From Streptomyces griseus subsp. griseus (GTDB lineage: Bacteria > Actinomycetota > Actinomycetes > Streptomycetales > Streptomycetaceae), in assembly GCF_000720255.1 (NCBI RefSeq), contig NZ_JOJE01000048.1, forward strand, positions 66,247-130,246: DNA of 64,000 nt, given 5' to 3'. Below are positions 61,265-64,000 of the stretch, one piece after another (position 1 is the stretch's first letter; each line of letters begins with the position of its first letter). Position numbers and translations under genes: made by a program. The notes beneath the pieces were generated by a model. That model was given only the letters and a program-made list of their open reading frames with translations. It was not told where the DNA came from and searched no databases.

Positions 61265-62206
61265 GTGTCCGCTACGACAGCGCTGCCGTCGGCGATGGCC
61301 CAGGAACTCCTGCGTCCCATCCTTCCCACCGCGTCCGTCAGCGAGACCGTTCCGCGCGCCGGCGGGGAGCTGAGCACGATCTTCGAGATCCGGTTCGTCG
61401 GGGCGGCCGAGCCGGTCGTCATCAAGATCTATGACGATCGATGGCGGTGGAAACAGGAGAAGGAGATCCACGTCTACCACCTGCTTCAGCAGCACCGTGT
61501 CGGGCCGGTGCCTGCCGTAATGCACCATGGGGACGCCGACAACGCGCTTGGCCGCTGCTACACGGTGATGACGATGCTCAAGGGGCAGCCATTGTCCGCC
61601 GTCAGCCACGCCCTCGACAGGGCATCGCTGCGGAAGATCTACCGCCGGCTCGGGGGCTGTATGGCTGCGATCCACCAGATCCCCCAGGGCGCCTACGGAT
61701 ACCTCACCACTCAGGTTCTGGACCCCGAACCGACGAACACCGCTTACATGACACGGCAGTTCCGCATGAAGCTCAGGGAGTACGCCGATCACGGGGGCGA
61801 TGCGGCACTCGCGACGGCCATCGAAGCCAAGGTCGCTCGGCAGACCGAGCTGCTCGGCGCGTGCCGCCATGCCGTGCTGTGTCACAACGACTTCCACGAG
61901 GGCAACGTCCTGGTCGCTGAGGACGGCGGCGGATGGCAGGTCAGCGGCTTCATTGACGTGGAGAACGCGATCGCCGCGGATCCACTGATGGACGTGGCCA
62001 AGACCGACTACTACTCCGTCCAGGACGACCAGGACAAGCGTGAAGCGCTCTGCGACGGCTACGGCACCCTGCCCGCCGACTGGAGCGAGCGGGTCGCCCT
62101 CTACCGCCTCTACCACGCTCTGGAGCTGTGGGACTGGTTCGCCTCCATCGACAACACGGCGCCGCTGGAGGGCATCACCGAGGACATCCGGCGAATGACG
62201 GCATGA
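61265..62206 (+). CDS. Aminoglycoside phosphotransferase-family protein
   Basis: A 313-aa kinase-fold protein of the APH family. The N-lobe has VVIKIYDDRWRWKQEKEIHV with the ATP-binding Lys; the hinge is YTVMTMLKGQPLSAV; the catalytic loop is AVLCHNDFHEGNVLV near residue 205 (H-N-D-x-x-x-x-N) and the metal-binding segment GFIDVENAIAADPLMDVA near 240. It should phosphorylate a small molecule; an antibiotic substrate cannot be assumed. GTG start at 61265. Confidence 0.88.
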   Translation: MSATTALPSAMAQELLRPILPTASVSETVPRAGGELSTIFEIRFVGAAEPVVIKIYDDRWRWKQEKEIHVYHLLQQHRVGPVPAVMHHGDADNALGRCYTVMTMLKGQPLSAVSHALDRASLRKIYRRLGGCMAAIHQIPQGAYGYLTTQVLDPEPTNTAYMTRQFRMKLREYADHGGDAALATAIEAKVARQTELLGACRHAVLCHNDFHEGNVLVAEDGGGWQVSGFIDVENAIAADPLMDVAKTDYYSVQDDQDKREALCDGYGTLPADWSERVALYRLYHALELWDWFASIDNTAPLEGITEDIRRMTA

Positions 62207-62228
62207 TCCTGGGTATTGGATACAGATT

Positions 62229-62474
62229 TTGAACGGCAGTCCGTGGCACGCCCCACTTGTTCTGTTTCCCAGCGAGATGGGCTGCCACCGCGAGTTCACG
62301 ATCGCTACCGGCATCCCCGGGTACTTCTGTGCTCCGGCCAGCCACTGGCAGCGCGGCTCGAACGAGAACACCCACGGATCGCTGCGGCAGTACTTTCCCA
62401 AGAGCACGCTCGGCTGGCAAACCCCGGCGAGCGCCTGCAAGACTGGTCGCGGTCCGAGTCCGGCGATGCGCTGA
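62229..62474 (+). pseudogene. IS30-family transposase C-terminal remnant with internal deletion
   Basis: The frame reads FPSEMGCHREFTIATGIPGY, then [20 protein letters not shown] and RQYFPKSTLGWQTPASA. [38 protein letters not shown] is the signature end of the IS30 DDE domain, including the catalytic Glu in SNEN. The usual 35 or so residues between QYFPKG and TLGW-TPAE are missing, an in-frame deletion. The N-terminal part is absent. Inactive. Confidence 0.88.
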
Positions 62475-62525
62475 CCGAGTGGAATCAACTGACCGGCCAT
62501 GTGTGCTTGGCCGCCCGTCGGTGAG

Positions 62526-62717
62526 GTGATCTTGCCGGGAAGAGGATGGCACGACCTGGAGGGCGGACTCTACGGATGCGACTACCGCATCCTCGGCGCC
62601 ATCGCCGAGGGCCGTGCCGAGGTCGAGGAGGACACTGCGGACTGGACGATCGTCTACCCGTGCTCGCCAGGTCGACCGGCCACCGCTGCGCCGTCATCTC
62701 GGAGTACGACTCTCTGA
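62526..62717 (+). CDS. Hypothetical small protein, possibly frameshifted
   Basis: From GTG 62526 the frame gives VILPGRGWHDLEGGLYGCDY, then RILGAIAEGRAEVEEDTADW and TIVYPC, with protein-like composition, followed by an Arg/Ser-rich tail. In the adjacent frame the sequence RSTGHRCAVISEYDSLTALL to TGA 62740 looks like the natural end, suggesting a frameshift near 62665. No family was recognised. Confidence 0.35.
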   Translation: MILPGRGWHDLEGGLYGCDYRILGAIAEGRAEVEEDTADWTIVYPCSPGRPATAAPSSRSTTL

Positions 62718-62910
62718 CGGCCCTGCTCGACCGGGCATGATTGACCGACTGCCGCGTCCGGTCGTCCGTCATCTCCTTCAACGCGACCCCGGTCCGGTGC
62801 AGCAGCCGCGTTGAAGCGGCGTCTCTTCACGGGTGGACTGGTCAGCGGATGACAGACGGTCGTTTGCGGGACATCAAGAGATGAGTCCCGCGGCGGCGGA
62901 AGTGGGTGGG

Positions 62911-63557
62911 CTACCTGCTCTTGAACCGGTCCGGACGCACGAAGTCCAGGCCTTCGATGGTCTGTTTGCCGAGCGCCTCGTGTGCGGCGATGTGGCCATA
63001 GCCGGTGGCCATTTTGAAGCCCTTTCCGGAGAATCCGGTGGCACAGTAGACCCTGCTGTTCTCGTCCAGCCAGCCGAGGAGGGGATGCCTGTCCTCGGTG
63101 AAAAGGTCGGGGAAGGCGTCGGAGCGCACGATGGCGGGGGTGAGGCCGGGAAAGAATTCGGCGACGCTATCGGTGACCTTTTCGATTTCTTCCCGGGTGA
63201 GTTCTCTGGGCACGGAGGCCGGGTCGGGAGTTTCTCTTCCGCGCCCGTCCAGCGGGCCGTCCACCGATGCCTTGACCGTCACGCCGTCGACGGCGGGTGC
63301 GCCGTACAGGGAGGATCGCCGTACAGCCGGCTGAAGGCGGGGAAATTCCCTGGCGAGAACTGCGTGCCGTCCTGGGCGATGAACCAGGTCAGGACGATCC
63401 GATGGGTTTTGGTGGCGACGCGTTGGAGCGGGATCTGCCCCGCACGCCGGCGGCGGGTGGCCTCGGGGCCGGACCTGCGCTGGAAGGAGGCTTCGAGGAC
63501 CGGGGTCGCGGTGAGCCCCCGGGCGGCGACGTTGACCGGGATGTTCCGGGAGCCCAT
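62911..63557 (-). pseudogene. FAD-dependent oxidoreductase (sarcosine oxidase-like), N-truncated and frameshifted
   Basis: The first part, in one frame, includes THRIVLTWFIAQDGTQFSPG and NFPAFSRLYG; near 63300-63320 the sequence shifts frame to APAVDGVTVKASVDGPLDG, then REEIEKVTDSVAEFFPGLTP, SDAFPDLFTEDRHPLLGWLD and VYCATGFSGKGFKMATGYG, the C-terminal FAD-contact motif of the DAO/sarcosine-oxidase family. The N-terminal Rossmann GxGxxG is absent. Non-functional. Confidence 0.8.
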
Positions 63558-63635
63558 TCACGATCGGCGCTGGGGTGCCGATTCGCTCGACCGAGGGCGT
63601 CGAGCGCCTGTTGGAACCAGTTCACGGCGCACTGC

Positions 63636-63842
63636 TCATGATCGGTTCGCCGCTGCACCGCAGTGCCGGATCACCTCGATCTCGACAGGGGTGTTGAGGG
63701 GCAGCCCTGCGATACCGATCGCGGTGCGGGCGGGCCGTCCGTTCTCGCCCAGCACCTCGATGAGCAGTTCACTGGCCGCGTTGGCGACCTGCGACTGCGG
63801 ACCGAAGTCCCGCGTGCCGACCACGAAGACCAGCATCTGCAC
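63636..63842 (-). pseudogene. RidA-family protein, C-terminal half only
   Basis: A 68-aa frame: MLVFVVGTRDFGPQSQVANA, SELLIEVLGENGRPARTAIG and IAGLPLNTPVEIEV. This is the second half of a RidA/YjgF-type imine deaminase (usual length about 130 aa), with the conserved RTAIG-AGLP-N--VEIE containing the active-site Arg. The first half, with the trimer interface, is missing; upstream frames do not supply it. Confidence 0.8.
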
Positions 63843-63864
63843 GATCCGGACGGTCCAGATCGCC

Positions 63865-63999
63865 CTAGGCAGTAGGGCGGGGCAGGCCGAAGAGGACCGG
63901 GAGGTCGGCGATGTCGGTGATCCGCTCGTAGCCGAGCCAGTGCTCGTCGTGCTCCCAGCCGCGGTCCATGTACACCTTGTTCTCGATGCCCATGATGGC
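63865..63999 (-). CDS. 3' end of an unidentified gene running off the window
   Basis: The minus-strand frame enters from the right edge and reads AIMGIENKVYMDRGWEHDEH, then WLGYERITDIADLPVLFGLP and RPTA to TAG (63865-63867). It is protein-like and ends in the usual way, but 44 residues are too few for me to name the family. It is followed closely by the truncated RidA gene on the same strand. Confidence 0.55.
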   Translation of the reverse strand, partial: AIMGIENKVYMDRGWEHDEHWLGYERITDIADLPVLFGLPRPTA

Positions 64000-64000
64000 C

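Noticed and set aside
61265..62206. Antibiotic-resistance aminoglycoside phosphotransferase
   Set aside because: The APH family is broad, and nothing in the sequence or context shows an antibiotic substrate.

Overview
The window is high-GC DNA with the codon bias, GTG starts, Tat and Sec signal peptides, CBM13/CBM32-tailed secreted hydrolases and LacI/TetR/GntR regulators typical of Streptomyces. No rRNA, tRNA, CRISPR array or replication origin was seen. The content is accessory: plant-polysaccharide use, ketone/alcohol catabolism, regulators, and an unusually large number of broken genes.

1-6.6 kb: a secreted polysaccharide block (3' end of a GH43 glycosidase, GH5 cellulase with X2 module, LacI regulator, GH29 alpha-L-fucosidase with CBM32 and CBM13). 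7-9.2 kb: a PadR + two DUF1048 operon with a clear operator, then a chimera of a SigJ-type sigma factor and an L-fuconate dehydratase tail. 9.2-14.5 kb (minus strand): AraC regulator, Baeyer-Villiger monooxygenase, serine esterase, ABM protein and zinc alcohol dehydrogenase, an apparent alcohol -> ketone -> ester -> acid + alcohol route. 14.6-17 kb: a second IF-1 gene coupled to a GNAT acetyltransferase, then a TetR/tautomerase pair that shares three copies of one 16-bp operator.

18-34 kb is the functional core, an L-arabinose/arabinoxylan system. A LacI-family repressor, a sugar ABC transporter (binding lipoprotein, double ATPase, permease) and araB-araA-araD run on the minus strand. A GH54-CBM13 arabinofuranosidase and a LamG-GH51 arabinofuranosidase run divergently on the plus strand, followed by a GH30 glucuronoxylanase. 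The enzymes release arabinose outside the cell, the transporter imports it, and AraA/B/D convert it to xylulose-5-phosphate. LacI-type operators lie before the repressor gene and before the GH54 gene.

35-46 kb mixes intact genes (DUF350, secreted CAP protein, FCD-type GntR, malate/lactate-type dehydrogenase, ABM protein, cupin, carboxymuconolactone decarboxylase, D-erythronate dehydrogenase-like protein) with debris: a GH95 fucosidase fragment, an aldehyde dehydrogenase with three separate lesions, a headless alpha/beta hydrolase, an MFS-DUF2255 chimera with a nonsense codon, a frameshifted Na+/H+ antiporter and a dead GntR gene.

46-64 kb: a SpoIIE-type phosphatase, a methyltransferase, a lamin-tail secreted protein, a frameshifted zinc-ribbon recombinase-like gene, a lower-GC pair of secreted proteins (one cutinase-like), a 773-aa DUF1963-like protein between two copies of an 86-bp repeat, an IS5-type remnant, an SDR/XRE divergent pair whose promoter is duplicated in front of a DinB-like gene, and a terminal debris field (haloalkane-dehalogenase head, IS30 tail, FAD-oxidoreductase tail, RidA tail). 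Two separate L-fucose pathway relics beside an intact GH29 fucosidase suggest that a fucose-catabolic locus once existed here.
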